Positions 18,254 to 27,916 are shown, numbered from the stretch's first letter. The stretch is DNA of 64,000 nucleotides from Janthinobacterium sp. TB1-E2 (GCF_036885605.1 NZ_CP142523.1:4154001-4218000); one strand, 5' to 3'. Notes: generated from the sequence alone by a model not told the origin. Program-made: numbers and translations.

Positions 18254-19444
18254 TTACAGGCCCAGGATCATCTGCGTGATGATGTTTTTCTGGATTTCAT
18301 TCGAGCCGCCATAGATCGATGTCTTGCGGTAATTGAAGTAATACGCGGCCAGCGGCGCGGCTAGGTCGTCGCCGCCAGCCCCGTGCGGCGCGCTGCCGTC
18401 AAGAAAATCCGGGTCGAAAGGCAAGGCTTGCGGACCGATGGCTTCAAGCATCAGTTCCGTCAGCTGCTGCTGCAGTTCCGAACCACGCACCTTCAGCATC
18501 GACGCCTGCGGTCCCGGTCCCTTGCCTTCGTCGCTGATGACGCGCAAGACCGTCATTTCCAGCGCCATCAATTCGATTTCCAGATGGGCCACCTTGGCGG
18601 CAAAAGCGGGATCGTGCAGCAGCGGCGCGCCGCGCTTGTTCTGCTGCATGGCCAGCTGCTTGAGGAAAGTCAGCTCGCGCTTGGAGCGGCCGACGGCGGC
18701 GATGCCCGTGCGCTCATGGCCCAACAGGTATTTGGCGTACGTCCAGCCCTTGTTTTCCTGGTCAACCAGATTGCTGACCGGTACGCGCACATTGTCGAAG
18801 AAGACTTCGTTCACTTCATGTTCTTCATCGAGCATGATGATGGGGCGCACGGTAATGCCCGGCGTTTTCATGTCGATCAGCAAGAAGCTGATGCCTTCCT
18901 GCTTGCGCACCGTGCTGTCCGTGCGCACCAGGCAAAAGATCATGTCCGCGTGCTGGCCCAGGGTCGTCCAGGTTTTCTGGCCATTGACGATGTAATGGTC
19001 GCCGTCGCGCTCGGCCGTAGTTTTCAGCGAGGCTAGGTCGGAACCGGCGCCCGGCTCGGAATAGCCCTGGCACCACCAGTCGTCGCAGTTCAAAATGCGC
19101 GGCAAGTAGTGTGCTTTTTGTTCGGCGCTGGCGAAAGCCATGATGACGGGCGCCACCATGTTGACGCCGAATGGCAGGATCGGCGGCGTGGCGGCGCGCG
19201 CGCACTCGTCTTCCCAGATGTGGCGCTGCACGGACGTCCAGCCCGTGCCGCCATATTCGACGGGCCAGGCCGGCGCGGCCCAGCCCTGCTGCGCGACAAT
19301 CTTGTGCCAGCGCACGTAATCGTCGCGGTTCAAGCGCAAATGCTGGCGCACCTTGCGCTGCAAATCCGCCGGCAAATGGGTGTCGAGGAAGGCGCGCACC
19401 GTGTCGCGGAAGGCCATCTCCTCGGCCGTGTAATGCAAGTCCAT
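18254..19444 (-). CDS. Acyl-CoA dehydrogenase
   Basis: 396 aa from ATG 19444, which has AAGGAG 7-12 nt upstream; a longer frame to 19489 lacks a ribosome site. It shows the family features GYSEPGAGSDLASLKT (FAD/substrate loop), INGQKTWTTLGQHAD and the C-terminal YGGSNEIQKNII ending. First gene of the minus-strand operon with the second dehydrogenase and two MaoC proteins. Oxidises an acyl-CoA to the 2-enoyl-CoA, passing electrons to ETF. Confidence 0.92.
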   Translation of the reverse strand: MDLHYTAEEMAFRDTVRAFLDTHLPADLQRKVRQHLRLNRDDYVRWHKIVAQQGWAAPAWPVEYGGTGWTSVQRHIWEDECARAATPPILPFGVNMVAPVIMAFASAEQKAHYLPRILNCDDWWCQGYSEPGAGSDLASLKTTAERDGDHYIVNGQKTWTTLGQHADMIFCLVRTDSTVRKQEGISFLLIDMKTPGITVRPIIMLDEEHEVNEVFFDNVRVPVSNLVDQENKGWTYAKYLLGHERTGIAAVGRSKRELTFLKQLAMQQNKRGAPLLHDPAFAAKVAHLEIELMALEMTVLRVISDEGKGPGPQASMLKVRGSELQQQLTELMLEAIGPQALPFDPDFLDGSAPHGAGGDDLAAPLAAYYFNYRKTSIYGGSNEIQKNIITQMILGL

Positions 19445-19623
19445 GTCTGTCTCCTTGTTCTTGTCGGTTGCCGTGATAACTGCACGCAAGGAAGCTCAGC
19501 GCACAAAAAAGCACGACCGTTCTCAAGGATTGTACAACAGATTGCGAGCGGCGCCAGGCCTTTTACAATGGCTGGCGCGGCAAGGCAAGCGGGTGGAATC
19601 GGCTGGCTGCCGTGGCGCCGCGT

Positions 19624-19974
19624 CTATGTGTGCGACAGGATATTGATGAGCTTGCCGAAAGGGTCGCGCACGAAAAAACGCCGGACACCCCAAGGTTCAT
19701 CGGCAGGGCCATATTCAATAGGAAACCCTGCTCCGGACATGCGTTCGAAGGCGGTATCCACGTCATCGACTTCAATGGAAAGGTCAGGCACGGCAGTGTT
19801 CGAGCCGCCTTCCGTCGCAAAGCTCACTTGAACGCTCATCTCGGCTTGCGAACCATACGTCATGATCCAGCCATGGTCCATCAACAGGCTCAGGCCCAGC
19901 ACGTCCTCGTAAAACGTCCGCGCCAGGCCCGGATCCGACGCCGGGAAATTTGCAACGATACGCGTGACTTGCAT
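19624..19974 (-). CDS. VOC-family (glyoxalase/bleomycin resistance-like) protein
   Basis: 116 aa from ATG 19974, which has a GGAGG-type ribosome site (reverse of CCTCC at 19981); upstream in-frame starts lack one. It shows the paired beta-alpha-beta-beta-beta modules of vicinal-oxygen-chelate proteins (IVANFPASDPGLARTFYEDV; DLSIEVDDVDTAFERM; FFVRDPFGKLINILSH). The substrate cannot be deduced. Confidence 0.85.
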   Translation of the reverse strand: MQVTRIVANFPASDPGLARTFYEDVLGLSLLMDHGWIMTYGSQAEMSVQVSFATEGGSNTAVPDLSIEVDDVDTAFERMSGAGFPIEYGPADEPWGVRRFFVRDPFGKLINILSHT

Positions 19975-20085
19975 AGTTTTCCTCCGTATCAATATAAGCT
20001 TCGACGCTATTCCCCCACCCTGCTCAATATCGTCATCGACTTCTGCAGGCATGTCCGCTACTGGCGAGATTAGCACTTTTCGCGA

Positions 20086-20673
20086 CTACCTTTTCAGCAA
20101 AAGCCCGCGTAACAGCAATTCCAATGCCGCCACTGCTTTTACCAAGCGCGCATTGCCTTCATCGCCGTCGGCGATCCAGAACGCCGCTTCGGCCAGGCTG
20201 CCGTAGATCAGCGAAGCCAGTGCCTGCGGGCAAGCGTCGGCCACGATGCCTTGCTGAATCAGCTGCTGGATAAGCGCTTGCATCGACTCGAGGCAATGGC
20301 GCTGCGAGTCCGGGGAAGCGCCGCCCAGGACCGCCCTTGCATCGCGCAAGACGATGCGCTGAATTTCCGGTTCCAGGGCCATCTCCAGATAGGCACGGCA
20401 ACGATGGCGAAAGCCTTCCCACAAGTCTGCGGCGCTGTCGGAGATGGTCTGCAGGCGGCCATTCATTTCCGCATCGATCTGCTCCACCACCGCCAGCAGC
20501 AAACCCTTCTTGTCGCCGAAGTGATGATACAGCGCACCACGCGTCAGCCCTGCCTGCGCGGTGAGGTCGTCCATGGAAGTGTCGGCATAACCGCGCTCGC
20601 TGAACACTTTGCGGGCGGTGGCCAGCAGTGAAGCGCGGGTTTCTTCCATTTCCACACGGGTGCGGCGAACCAT
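20086..20673 (-). CDS. TetR/AcrR-family transcriptional repressor
   Basis: 195 aa. The N-terminal HTH is typical (ATARKVFSERGYADTSMDDL, then AGLTRGALYHHFGDKKGLL). The C-terminal ligand domain resembles drug-responsive repressors. Divergent from an MFS efflux gene across a 156-bp spacer that holds palindromic sites, so it most likely represses that pump and itself. Confidence 0.92.
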   Translation of the reverse strand: MVRRTRVEMEETRASLLATARKVFSERGYADTSMDDLTAQAGLTRGALYHHFGDKKGLLLAVVEQIDAEMNGRLQTISDSAADLWEGFRHRCRAYLEMALEPEIQRIVLRDARAVLGGASPDSQRHCLESMQALIQQLIQQGIVADACPQALASLIYGSLAEAAFWIADGDEGNARLVKAVAALELLLRGLLLKR

Positions 20674-20686
20674 TGCTTTCTCCTTA

Positions 20687-20754
20687 CATACGTAGCGTAT
20701 GATTGTTTACATTCACTGCGTATGTATATATACTTTATTCATACGCGATGTATG
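20687..20754. promoter_or_regulatory. Putative TetR-family operators between the regulator and the MFS gene
   Basis: Two 15-bp palindromes share one architecture: CATACG-TAG-CGTATG at 20687-20701 and CATACG-CGA-TGTATG at 20740-20754, 53 bp centre to centre. A lone half site GCGTATG lies between them (20718-20724). They overlap AT-rich -10-like sequence for the MFS gene, the expected place for repressor binding. Confidence 0.65.
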
Positions 20755-20829
20755 TATTATCGCTGCGGCGTGTTTCCATTGCAAGCGGGCCCCACCCGTT
20801 TATCGCCTGATCACATAAGGATATGCACC

Positions 20830-22038
20830 ATGAGTACGTCTTCCTGCGCTGCCGCAGAAACTTCTGCCCGCCACCCGTGGCTGGCGGTCACCGCTGTCGG
20901 CATGGCCACTTTTTCCGTCGTGACGACGGAAATGCTGCCGGTCGGCCTGCTGACGCCGATTGCCGACACCCTGGGCACCTCCACGGGAACGGCCGGCCTG
21001 ATGATCTCGCTGCCCGCATTGCTGGCGGCCTTGTTCGCGCCGCTGGTCGTGCTCGCATCGGGACGCCTGGACAGGCGCAAGATACTCTGCGGTTTGCTGA
21101 CGCTATTAGTGATCGCGAACATTGCCTCGGCCCTGGCGCAGAACATGGCGTGGATGCTGGCGGCCCGTGTTCTCGTCGGTTTCTGCATGGGCGGCATCTG
21201 GGCCATCGCCGGCGGCCTCGCTTCCCGCCTGGTTCCTGACCGCTCAGTTGGCCTGGCAACGTCGGTCATCTTCGGCGGCGTGGCGGCCGCTTCCGTACTG
21301 GGCGTGCCGCTAGGCGCACACATCGGCGACCTTGCAGGATGGCGCTGGGCTTTCGGCGTCATGGCGCTGTTCAGCGGCTTGGTACTGGCGCTGCACCTGG
21401 CCGTCATTCCCGCCCTGCCCGCTGCCGCGTCGACGACCTTGCGCCAATTCGGCCAACAGCTGCGCAACAGGCGGTTGCAAGCGGGGCTGCTTCTGACCCT
21501 GCTGCTGGTGAGCAGCCATTTCATGGCCTTTACCTTCGTGCGCCCGCTACTGCTGTCCGTGTCGGGGTTCGATGCGCAATGGCTGGGCGCACTGCTGTTT
21601 GCCTATGGCTTCACGGGCATCATTGGAAACTTCCTGGCCGGTGTCGTCGCGGCGCGGCGCACGGCGACCACCATCATCGCCATCTCGGGCGGCCTGCTGC
21701 TCACGCCACTGCTGTTCCTGGCTGCCGGCGACTCCGGCATCGGCGGCGGCGTGGTGTTGCTGGCCTGGGGACTGGCCTACGGCGGCGTATCGGTCGGCCT
21801 GATGACCTTGATGATGAAGGCGGCGCCCGGGGCCGTGGAGATCGTCGCCGCGCTGTACGTGGGAGTCTTCAATATCGGCATTGCGCTCGGGGCGTGGACC
21901 GGTGGCCAAGCCGTCGACAGGCTGGGCCTCTCCGCCAACCTGTGGCTTGCCGCAGGCTTTGCCGCTGCCGCCTTGCTGCTGTCGTTTGGCATCAGCGTTG
22001 CTGGAACCAATAAACGGCCTGGCGCAGCGAGGGATTGA
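20830..22038 (+). CDS. MFS efflux transporter (drug/sugar exporter type)
   Basis: 402 aa from ATG 20830; an in-frame ATG at 20722 would translate through the operator region and lacks a good ribosome site. About 12 transmembrane helices with the DHA1/AraJ-like signature (TEMLPVGLLTPIADTLGTS; LASGRLDRRKILCG; ARVLVGFCMGGIWAIAGG). Probably exports a toxic small molecule under control of the divergent TetR protein. Confidence 0.88.
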   Translation: MSTSSCAAAETSARHPWLAVTAVGMATFSVVTTEMLPVGLLTPIADTLGTSTGTAGLMISLPALLAALFAPLVVLASGRLDRRKILCGLLTLLVIANIASALAQNMAWMLAARVLVGFCMGGIWAIAGGLASRLVPDRSVGLATSVIFGGVAAASVLGVPLGAHIGDLAGWRWAFGVMALFSGLVLALHLAVIPALPAAASTTLRQFGQQLRNRRLQAGLLLTLLLVSSHFMAFTFVRPLLLSVSGFDAQWLGALLFAYGFTGIIGNFLAGVVAARRTATTIIAISGGLLLTPLLFLAAGDSGIGGGVVLLAWGLAYGGVSVGLMTLMMKAAPGAVEIVAALYVGVFNIGIALGAWTGGQAVDRLGLSANLWLAAGFAAAALLLSFGISVAGTNKRPGAARD

Positions 22039-22050
22039 TGGTAGCCGCCA

Positions 22051-23640
22051 TCAGCCATACAAGTGCAGCAACACCTGCACGGCGACGATCTTGACGATGG
22101 TCATGCTGGGGAAAATCATCGCATAGCCGAGGTTCGGCCGGTCCGACTTGGCCAGGCGGTTGGCGAACACGAGCACGGCCGGGTTGCCGGTGGCGCCAGC
22201 CGCGATGCCCAGCAGTTCAGGGAATGGCAGGCGCAGGAAGACCTTGCCAAGGATCACGACAAGCGCCACCACCACCAGCACCGTCACGGCACCGAGCGCC
22301 AGCATGGGCAAGCCGTCGGCGCCCACTTGCTGCACGAAGGGCAAGCCGGAGGCCATGCCGACGGAAGCGAGGAAAATCGTCAAGCCATAGTTGCGCATCA
22401 CCAGGTTGGCCGACAGCGGCAAGCGCCAGCTGATCTTGCCGACTCGGCCCAGGCGCCCCAAAATCAGCGCCATCACCAGCGGCCCGCCGGCCAGGCCCAG
22501 GCTGAACGAGCCTATCCACGGCAACGGAATCGGCACCAACCCCAGCAGCACGCCCAGCACCATGCCCATGCCCAGCGAGACATAGCTGAACTCGGCCGTG
22601 GCCGTGATGGAGTTGCCGAACAGCTTGCGCACGTCGGCCGCATGTTTGGCCGGCGCGATGGCCATCACCCTGTCGCCAAATTCCAGGGTCAGGAAGGGGT
22701 GCGGCAAAATCATGGCGTCGCCGCGGCGGATGAAGGCGATCTGCAGGGGAAAGTCTTTTGCCAGGTTCAACTCGCCCAAGGGCACGCCGACGATTTCCGC
22801 GTCTGACACGAACACTTCCGTGCCGTCGAAATCGCTGCGGTCCTTCATCAGCCGACCCGGGTCCAAATGGCCCAGCGCCGTGCGCGCCGCTTCCACGCCC
22901 GCCACCGTGCCCGACACCATCAGCGCGTCGCCCACGCCAAGCACAAGACCAGGATCGGGCAAGCGGTTCTGGTGGCCCTGGCGCACGCCGATCACTTGCA
23001 CGCCCGCCAAGGGGCCATCGGCCAGTTCGGACAGGGCCGCGCCCGCCAGTTTGGCTTCGTCGATGGTAATTTCGGACACGACGATGGGCGCCGGCGGCGG
23101 CGTCAGCACGGGTTTCAAGATGCGCCCGGCCAGGTACAGGCCCAGCATGGGGCCGACGACGCCGAACGGATACGCGACCGCATAGCCGACGGCCGCATCG
23201 CCATTGCCGTGCGACGCTTCCAGCGCCGCCTGCAAGGCGGCCGTGCTGGTCATGGCGCCGGCAAACACACCGCTGGCCATGCGCAGCGAGATATCGATCC
23301 ACTGTCCGCCCCAGATCGACACGCCCAGGCCACCCATGACGGCGACGAAGGCGATCAGGTTATGTTTCTGCCCCGCGCCGCGCAAGCCGGCGAAAAACTG
23401 CACGCCGTACTGCACGCCAATGCCATACAGGAACAGCAGCAAGCCGATGGAGCCGACCATCGGCGGCGGCACGGAACCCGGAGCAAAGGCGCCCAGCGCC
23501 AGCCCCGCGAACAGCACACCGCCCACGCCCAGCGAAAAGCCGAACACGCTGATGCGCCCCAGCGCATAACCGGCGCCGATGACGAGAAACAGGGCGAGGA
23601 TCGGCGTGGACTCCAGCGTGTGGCGAAATAATGGAAGCAT
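22051..23640 (-). CDS. AspT/YidE-family transporter (putative aspartate:alanine-type exchanger)
   Basis: 529 aa, length typical for the family. Two homologous membrane halves (FLVIGAGYALGRISVFGFSL... and MGMVLGVLLGLVPIPLPW...), each with the conserved GTMTSTAALQ-like or GNPAVLVFAN segment, flank two TrkA-C/RCK-C-like cytoplasmic domains (around residues 200-360; GVQVIGVRQGHQN, PLQIAFIRRGDAMI). Substrate unknown; relatives exchange amino or organic acids. Monocistronic, convergent with the MFS gene. Confidence 0.88.
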   Translation of the reverse strand: MLPLFRHTLESTPILALFLVIGAGYALGRISVFGFSLGVGGVLFAGLALGAFAPGSVPPPMVGSIGLLLFLYGIGVQYGVQFFAGLRGAGQKHNLIAFVAVMGGLGVSIWGGQWIDISLRMASGVFAGAMTSTAALQAALEASHGNGDAAVGYAVAYPFGVVGPMLGLYLAGRILKPVLTPPPAPIVVSEITIDEAKLAGAALSELADGPLAGVQVIGVRQGHQNRLPDPGLVLGVGDALMVSGTVAGVEAARTALGHLDPGRLMKDRSDFDGTEVFVSDAEIVGVPLGELNLAKDFPLQIAFIRRGDAMILPHPFLTLEFGDRVMAIAPAKHAADVRKLFGNSITATAEFSYVSLGMGMVLGVLLGLVPIPLPWIGSFSLGLAGGPLVMALILGRLGRVGKISWRLPLSANLVMRNYGLTIFLASVGMASGLPFVQQVGADGLPMLALGAVTVLVVVALVVILGKVFLRLPFPELLGIAAGATGNPAVLVFANRLAKSDRPNLGYAMIFPSMTIVKIVAVQVLLHLYG

Positions 23641-23742
23641 CGAACAACCTTGGTCTGGGGAAGGCCCAGTTTAGCATGCACAAAAGCAACACGATGGCGA
23701 TGATGGCAAGCAAGCGTGCGCAGCTTTATGCCATAAAAACAG

Positions 23743-23882
23743 GCAAAAAAAAGCCCGCTGCGGGAGCGGGCTGAATCTAATTCCTGTGAGGAAGTAGAGG
23801 AGACAGGTGCATGATGCCGCATCGCAGCATATCAAGCCAATTGCATGTTGTGATGATAGAAATACGATTCATCAATATCTGC
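23743..23882 (-). repeat. Structured intergenic repeat / candidate small RNA, copy 1
   Basis: First of five related elements. Minus-strand order: a conserved TTTCTATCATCA block, hairpin ATGCTGC-gat-GCGGCAT, the CU-rich stretch TGTCTCCTCTACTTCCTC, a second hairpin UUCCU-cac-AGGAA flanked by UCUA/UAGA, then a terminator. It starts about 15 nt after the stop of the lacI-type gene, so it could be its 3' UTR or an independent RNA. On the plus strand GAGGAGACAG-GTG opens a frame at 23807 that matches the other copies for ~20 codons but runs on antisense to the lacI gene to 24055. Confidence 0.75.
23745..23772 (-). terminator. Intrinsic terminator of repeat copy 1
   Basis: Minus strand AGCCCGCT / AGCGGGCT stem, 5-nt loop, followed by an eight-base T run. 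It terminates transcription coming from the lacI-type gene side. Confidence 0.85.
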
Positions 23883-23897
23883 GGCAAGCACGGTATC

Positions 23898-24932
23898 TCA
23901 AGCGCTGGCACGCGCGATCAGCTCGTAAGGCAGCGGCGCCAAGGCCGGTGGCGCGGCGCCCTCGTCCACTTCGCCCAGGCGCTGCAGGATCGCTTGCGCG
24001 GCCAGGCGGCCGATGTCATAGCGGGGCACGCGTATCGTCGTCAGCGCCGGCATGAGTTTTTCCGAGAACGGGAAGTCGCCGAAACCCGCCACCGCGCATT
24101 GCTCGGGAATACGGATGCCGAGGCGCGCCGCTTCATAGATGGCACCGGCCGCCATGTTGTCGTTGGCAAAAAACAGGGCATCGGGCCGCTCGGCACGCGC
24201 CATTTGCTCGCTGAACACTTGCCCGCCCGCATCGAGCGGCGCCGTCACCGACGCTTGCACGATGTCCGGACGCAAACCCAGCTGCCGCATGGTTTCCTCA
24301 TACCCCTGGGCCCGCTTGCGCGCGCGGAAATCGCTGCCGATGCCGCTGTCGACGTAGACGATGCGCCGGTAGCCTTGCCCGTGCAAATACAAGGTCATGT
24401 CGCGCCCCGTGGCGATATGCGAAAAACCGATCTGCGGATACGGCCGCTCGGGGCGGATGTCCCACGTTTCAATGACGGGAATCTGCAAGCCCGCCAGCAA
24501 GGTTTCCGTGGCGGCGCTGTGATCGGCGCCCGTCAGCACGAGCGCGCGCGGCGACCAGCCGAGAAAGGCGCGCACCACCTTTTCTTCCGTCTCGATCGAG
24601 TAATCGTGGGTGGCCAGCAGCAACTGGTAATTGTGCTGCGACAAGGTGGTCGACAAGCCCTGGATGGTTTCCGCAAAGATGGAGTTCGACACGCTGGGCA
24701 CGATGGCGCCCACGATGCGGCCCTGGGTCGAGGCCAGGCCGCCGGCCGCCTCGTTGCGGATATAGCCGAGCTGGTCGATGGCGCGCTTGATACGGTCACG
24801 CGTTTCCTGCGACACGCGGTCCGGTTCCTTGAAATAGCGCGACACGGAAATGGCCGAGGTCTGTGCCAATTTGGCCACATCGAACACGGTGCTGCGGCCG
24901 AGGCCGCGCCGCTTGCGTACTGGGTCGTTCAT
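23898..24932 (-). CDS. LacI-family transcriptional regulator of the sulfoquinovose cluster
   Basis: 344 aa. The N-terminal HTH (TVFDVAKLAQTSAISVSRYF, hinge AIDQLGYIRNEAAGGLAS) is followed by a periplasmic-binding-protein-like effector domain (RIVGAIVPSVSNSIFAETIQ; FGDFPFSEKLMPALTTI). Divergent from the SQ catabolic operon. A perfect GTTAGCGCTAAC palindrome lies in the shared spacer, the usual style of LacI/GntR-type operators. The inducer is inferred to be SQ or a pathway intermediate. Confidence 0.93.
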   Translation of the reverse strand: MNDPVRKRRGLGRSTVFDVAKLAQTSAISVSRYFKEPDRVSQETRDRIKRAIDQLGYIRNEAAGGLASTQGRIVGAIVPSVSNSIFAETIQGLSTTLSQHNYQLLLATHDYSIETEEKVVRAFLGWSPRALVLTGADHSAATETLLAGLQIPVIETWDIRPERPYPQIGFSHIATGRDMTLYLHGQGYRRIVYVDSGIGSDFRARKRAQGYEETMRQLGLRPDIVQASVTAPLDAGGQVFSEQMARAERPDALFFANDNMAAGAIYEAARLGIRIPEQCAVAGFGDFPFSEKLMPALTTIRVPRYDIGRLAAQAILQRLGEVDEGAAPPALAPLPYELIARASA

Positions 24933-25122
24933 GGGTACTGCCTTCTCAAAAATCGGTAATCACCACGCATCATGCCATGGCCGGGCGCACGGGGATGCCG
25001 GCGTAACGCCGCTGCGCTACGGTTCACCGGCTGGGCCGCAGAAATTCCACCCTGGAACTTGGCGTCAATGAAATCATGCCGATAGTGTAAGGGCTTTGCG
25101 CCTGCACCCTGCATTAAATCTG

Positions 25123-25152
25123 TTGACAGCCCCTTGCGATTCAAATTATATT
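25123..25152 (+). promoter_or_regulatory. Sigma-70-type promoter of the sulfoquinovose operon
   Basis: TTGACA (25123-25128) and TATATT (25147-25152) are separated by 18 bp, giving a predicted start near 25159. The rest of the 24933-25258 spacer holds the operator below and the weak upstream region of the divergent lacI-type gene. Confidence 0.7.
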
Positions 25153-25167
25153 TCGCTGTACTTGCAA

Positions 25168-25181
25168 TGTTAGCGCTAACA
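25168..25181. promoter_or_regulatory. LacI-type operator (perfect 14-bp palindrome)
   Basis: TGTTAGCGCTAACA is a perfect palindrome about 10-20 bp downstream of the predicted transcription start, ideal for repression by the divergent LacI-family protein. The inner 12 bp recur in the porin gene at 36369-36380. Confidence 0.8.
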
Positions 25182-25258
25182 AAGGCGGCAAGCAAGACCC
25201 GAGACAGCAGCACTGGAACGCCATACGCAGCGCGCCAGGCAACCGAAAAGGACACACA

Positions 25259-26995
25259 TTGAGCTCCGCTACTTCCCGCCGCACGCTGGAATCCCTGCGC
25301 AGCCAGCGCTGGCTGGCCCCAGACGACATGCGCTCGTTCGCCCACCGCCAGCGCCTGCAGCAGATGGGCTTGCGCCGCGAGGAATTCCTCGACCGCCCCG
25401 TCATCGCCATCATCAATACCTGGAGCGACCTGTCGCCGTGCCACTCGCACCTGCGCGAACGGGCCGAAGCCGTCAAGCGCGGCATCCTGCTGGCCGGCGG
25501 TTTCCCCGTCGAGCTGCCTGCCCTGTCCTTGGGCGAAGTGATGGTCAAGCCCACCACCATGATCTACCGCAACTTCCTCGCCATGGAAACGGAAGAACTG
25601 CTGCGCTCGCTGCCGATCGACGGCGCCGTGCTGCTCGGCGGCTGCGACAAGACGACGCCCGGCATGCTGATGGGCGCCATCAGCATGGATATCCCCGCCA
25701 TCTTCTGCCCTGCCGGCCCCATGCTCAATGACCGCTACCGCGGCCAGAGCGTGGGCGCGGGCACGCACACCAAGAAATTCTGGGACGACTACGTGGCCGG
25801 CGACATCGCCAAGCCCGAGTGGATCAAGCTCGAAGCGAAGATGACGCGCTCGCCCGGCACCTGCAACACCATGGGCACGGCGTCCACCATGACGTCCATC
25901 GTCGAAGCGATGGGCTTTACCTTGCCCGGCGCCACCAGCATTCCCGCCATGGACGCCAATCACGTGCGCATGGCTTCGCAATGCGGCGAGCGCATCGTCG
26001 GCATGGTGTGGGAAGACTTGAAGCCGTCGCGCTTCTTCACCCGCGCCGCGCTGTCGAACGGCGTGGCCGCCTACATGGCGCTCGGCGGCTCGACCAATGC
26101 GGCCATCCACCTGGTCGCCATCGCCGGGCGCGCCGGCCTGGCCCTATCGCTCGATGAAATGGATGCGATGGCGCAAAAAGTACCGGTCATCGCCAATCTG
26201 TTCCCGTCCGGCGACAAGCTGATGGAAGATTTCTTCTATGCGGGCGGCATGCCGGCCCTGCTCAAGGAAATCGCGCAGCAGCTGGATTTGACGGCCTTGA
26301 CGGTCACGGGCCGCAGCCTGGGCGAGAACATCGCCGACGCCGTCTGCCTCGACGACAGCGTGATCCGCAAGGTGTCGCAGCCGGTGGCCGACGGCGCGGC
26401 GCTGGCCGTGCTGCGCGGCAACCTGTGTCCTGGCGGCGCCGTCATCAAGCCGTCGGCCGCCAATCCGAAGTTCGCCAAACACCGGGGACGCGCCCTCGTG
26501 TTCGACTCGAACGCGGAGATGCTGGCGCAGATCCACGCGCCCGACCTGGACATCGATGAAAACACGGTCCTGATCCTGCGCAACGGCGGCCCCATCGGCG
26601 CGCCCGGCATGCCGGAATGGGGCAATCTGCCCGTGCCGAAAAAGCTGCTGCAGCAAGGCATTCGCGACATGGTGCGCATCTCCGACGCGCGCATGAGCGG
26701 CACCCACTACGGCACCTGCGTATTGCACGTGACACCCGAAGCGGCCGTCGGCGGCCCGCTGGCTTTGGTGCGCAACGGCGACATGATCGAACTCGACATC
26801 GCCGCACGCAGCCTGAACATGGACGTGACGGACGAGGAACTGGCGCGCCGCCGCGCCGAATGGCAGGTGCCGGCGCAAAAATATGCGCGCGGCTACACCA
26901 AGCTGTACATGGAGCACGTGACGCAGGCCGACCAGGGCTGCGACCTGGACTTTTTGCTGGGCAACGCCGCCACGCCCGAGCCGCCAATCTTCTGA
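25259..26995 (+). CDS. IlvD/Edd-family dehydratase, probable 6-deoxy-6-sulfogluconate dehydratase
   Basis: 578 aa from TTG 25259, which has AAAAGGA 7 nt upstream. It has the family Fe-S cysteine segments (GGCDKTTPGMLMGA; SPGTCNTMGTASTMTS; MSGTHYGTCVLHVTPEAAVG). Length and motifs match sugar-acid dehydratases (arabinonate, xylonate, sulfogluconate). The sulfoquinovosidase and TauE exporter in the same cluster point to sulfogluconate to 2-keto-3,6-dideoxy-6-sulfogluconate (KDSG). Family certain, substrate inferred. Confidence 0.9.
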   Translation: MSSATSRRTLESLRSQRWLAPDDMRSFAHRQRLQQMGLRREEFLDRPVIAIINTWSDLSPCHSHLRERAEAVKRGILLAGGFPVELPALSLGEVMVKPTTMIYRNFLAMETEELLRSLPIDGAVLLGGCDKTTPGMLMGAISMDIPAIFCPAGPMLNDRYRGQSVGAGTHTKKFWDDYVAGDIAKPEWIKLEAKMTRSPGTCNTMGTASTMTSIVEAMGFTLPGATSIPAMDANHVRMASQCGERIVGMVWEDLKPSRFFTRAALSNGVAAYMALGGSTNAAIHLVAIAGRAGLALSLDEMDAMAQKVPVIANLFPSGDKLMEDFFYAGGMPALLKEIAQQLDLTALTVTGRSLGENIADAVCLDDSVIRKVSQPVADGAALAVLRGNLCPGGAVIKPSAANPKFAKHRGRALVFDSNAEMLAQIHAPDLDIDENTVLILRNGGPIGAPGMPEWGNLPVPKKLLQQGIRDMVRISDARMSGTHYGTCVLHVTPEAAVGGPLALVRNGDMIELDIAARSLNMDVTDEELARRRAEWQVPAQKYARGYTKLYMEHVTQADQGCDLDFLLGNAATPEPPIF

Positions 26996-27039
26996 CGCCG
27001 CCGTCTTCCCTACACATATAGAGAGAGCACAAAGTAAAT

Positions 27040-27852
27040 ATGGATATCCTGGACAACCGCTTCCGCGCCTTGCTGGCGGACAAAGCAGTACCGCTGGGCA
27101 GCTGGCTGATGGCCGGCACGCCCGTGACGGCCGAAGCCATGGGCTGCGCCGGCTTCGACTGGCTGGTGCTGGACATGGAACACGTGCCCATCGACTACCA
27201 GGACGCCTACCAGATCCTGCAGGCAGTGGGCGGCACACCGGCCTGCCCCGTCGTGCGCCTGGCCTGGAACGACCTCGTGCAAATCAAGCGCGCGCTCGAC
27301 ATCGGCGCGCAAACCCTGATGTTCCCGTTCGTGGAAAACGCGGCAGAAGCCCGTAGCGCCGTGGCCGCCACCCGCTATCCCCAGCCGGGCCAGGCTATTG
27401 CCGGCACGCGTGGCTTTGCCGCCATGCACCGCGCCAGCCGCTATGGCACCGTACCCGACTACGCCACCCGCGCCAACGGCGCCGTCTTCTCGATTATCCA
27501 ACTGGAAACGCCGGCCGCCCTGGCGCAACTGGAAGAGATCGCCGCCGTCGATGGCGTCGACGCCCTGTTCGTGGGACCCGGCGACCTGTCGGCAGCGATG
27601 GGCCATATTGGCAATATCGGCCACCCGGAAGTGCAGGCGGCGATTGCTGACGCGGCCCGCCGCGCCCGCGCCATTGGCAAACCCATCGGCATTGTCGGCC
27701 CCTCGCCGGAAATGGTGCACACTTTCATTAGTTACGGCTATGACTACGTGGCCATCGCCTCGGACATGGGCATGATGATGCGCCAGGCCAATGCCTTTAT
27801 CACGGCCCTGAAACCGTCGCTGGCGAAAGCCCTCGACACGGGCGCCTACTAA
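27040..27852 (+). CDS. HpcH/HpaI-family aldolase, probable KDSG aldolase
   Basis: 270 aa class II aldolase of the 2-keto-3-deoxy acid type: [26 protein letters not shown] (metal-binding Glu), [21 protein letters not shown] (active-site Arg region), [10 protein letters not shown] and [15 protein letters not shown]. In sulfo-ED bacteria this family splits KDSG into pyruvate and 3-sulfolactaldehyde. It lies 44 nt after the dehydratase in the same operon. Confidence 0.9.
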   Translation: MDILDNRFRALLADKAVPLGSWLMAGTPVTAEAMGCAGFDWLVLDMEHVPIDYQDAYQILQAVGGTPACPVVRLAWNDLVQIKRALDIGAQTLMFPFVENAAEARSAVAATRYPQPGQAIAGTRGFAAMHRASRYGTVPDYATRANGAVFSIIQLETPAALAQLEEIAAVDGVDALFVGPGDLSAAMGHIGNIGHPEVQAAIADAARRARAIGKPIGIVGPSPEMVHTFISYGYDYVAIASDMGMMMRQANAFITALKPSLAKALDTGAY

Positions 27853-27916
27853 TCTATTTCTGTTGCAACGCACGCAGCGCGCTCAGACGCGTCATTCGCA
27901 TCTTTTGGAGACAAGC

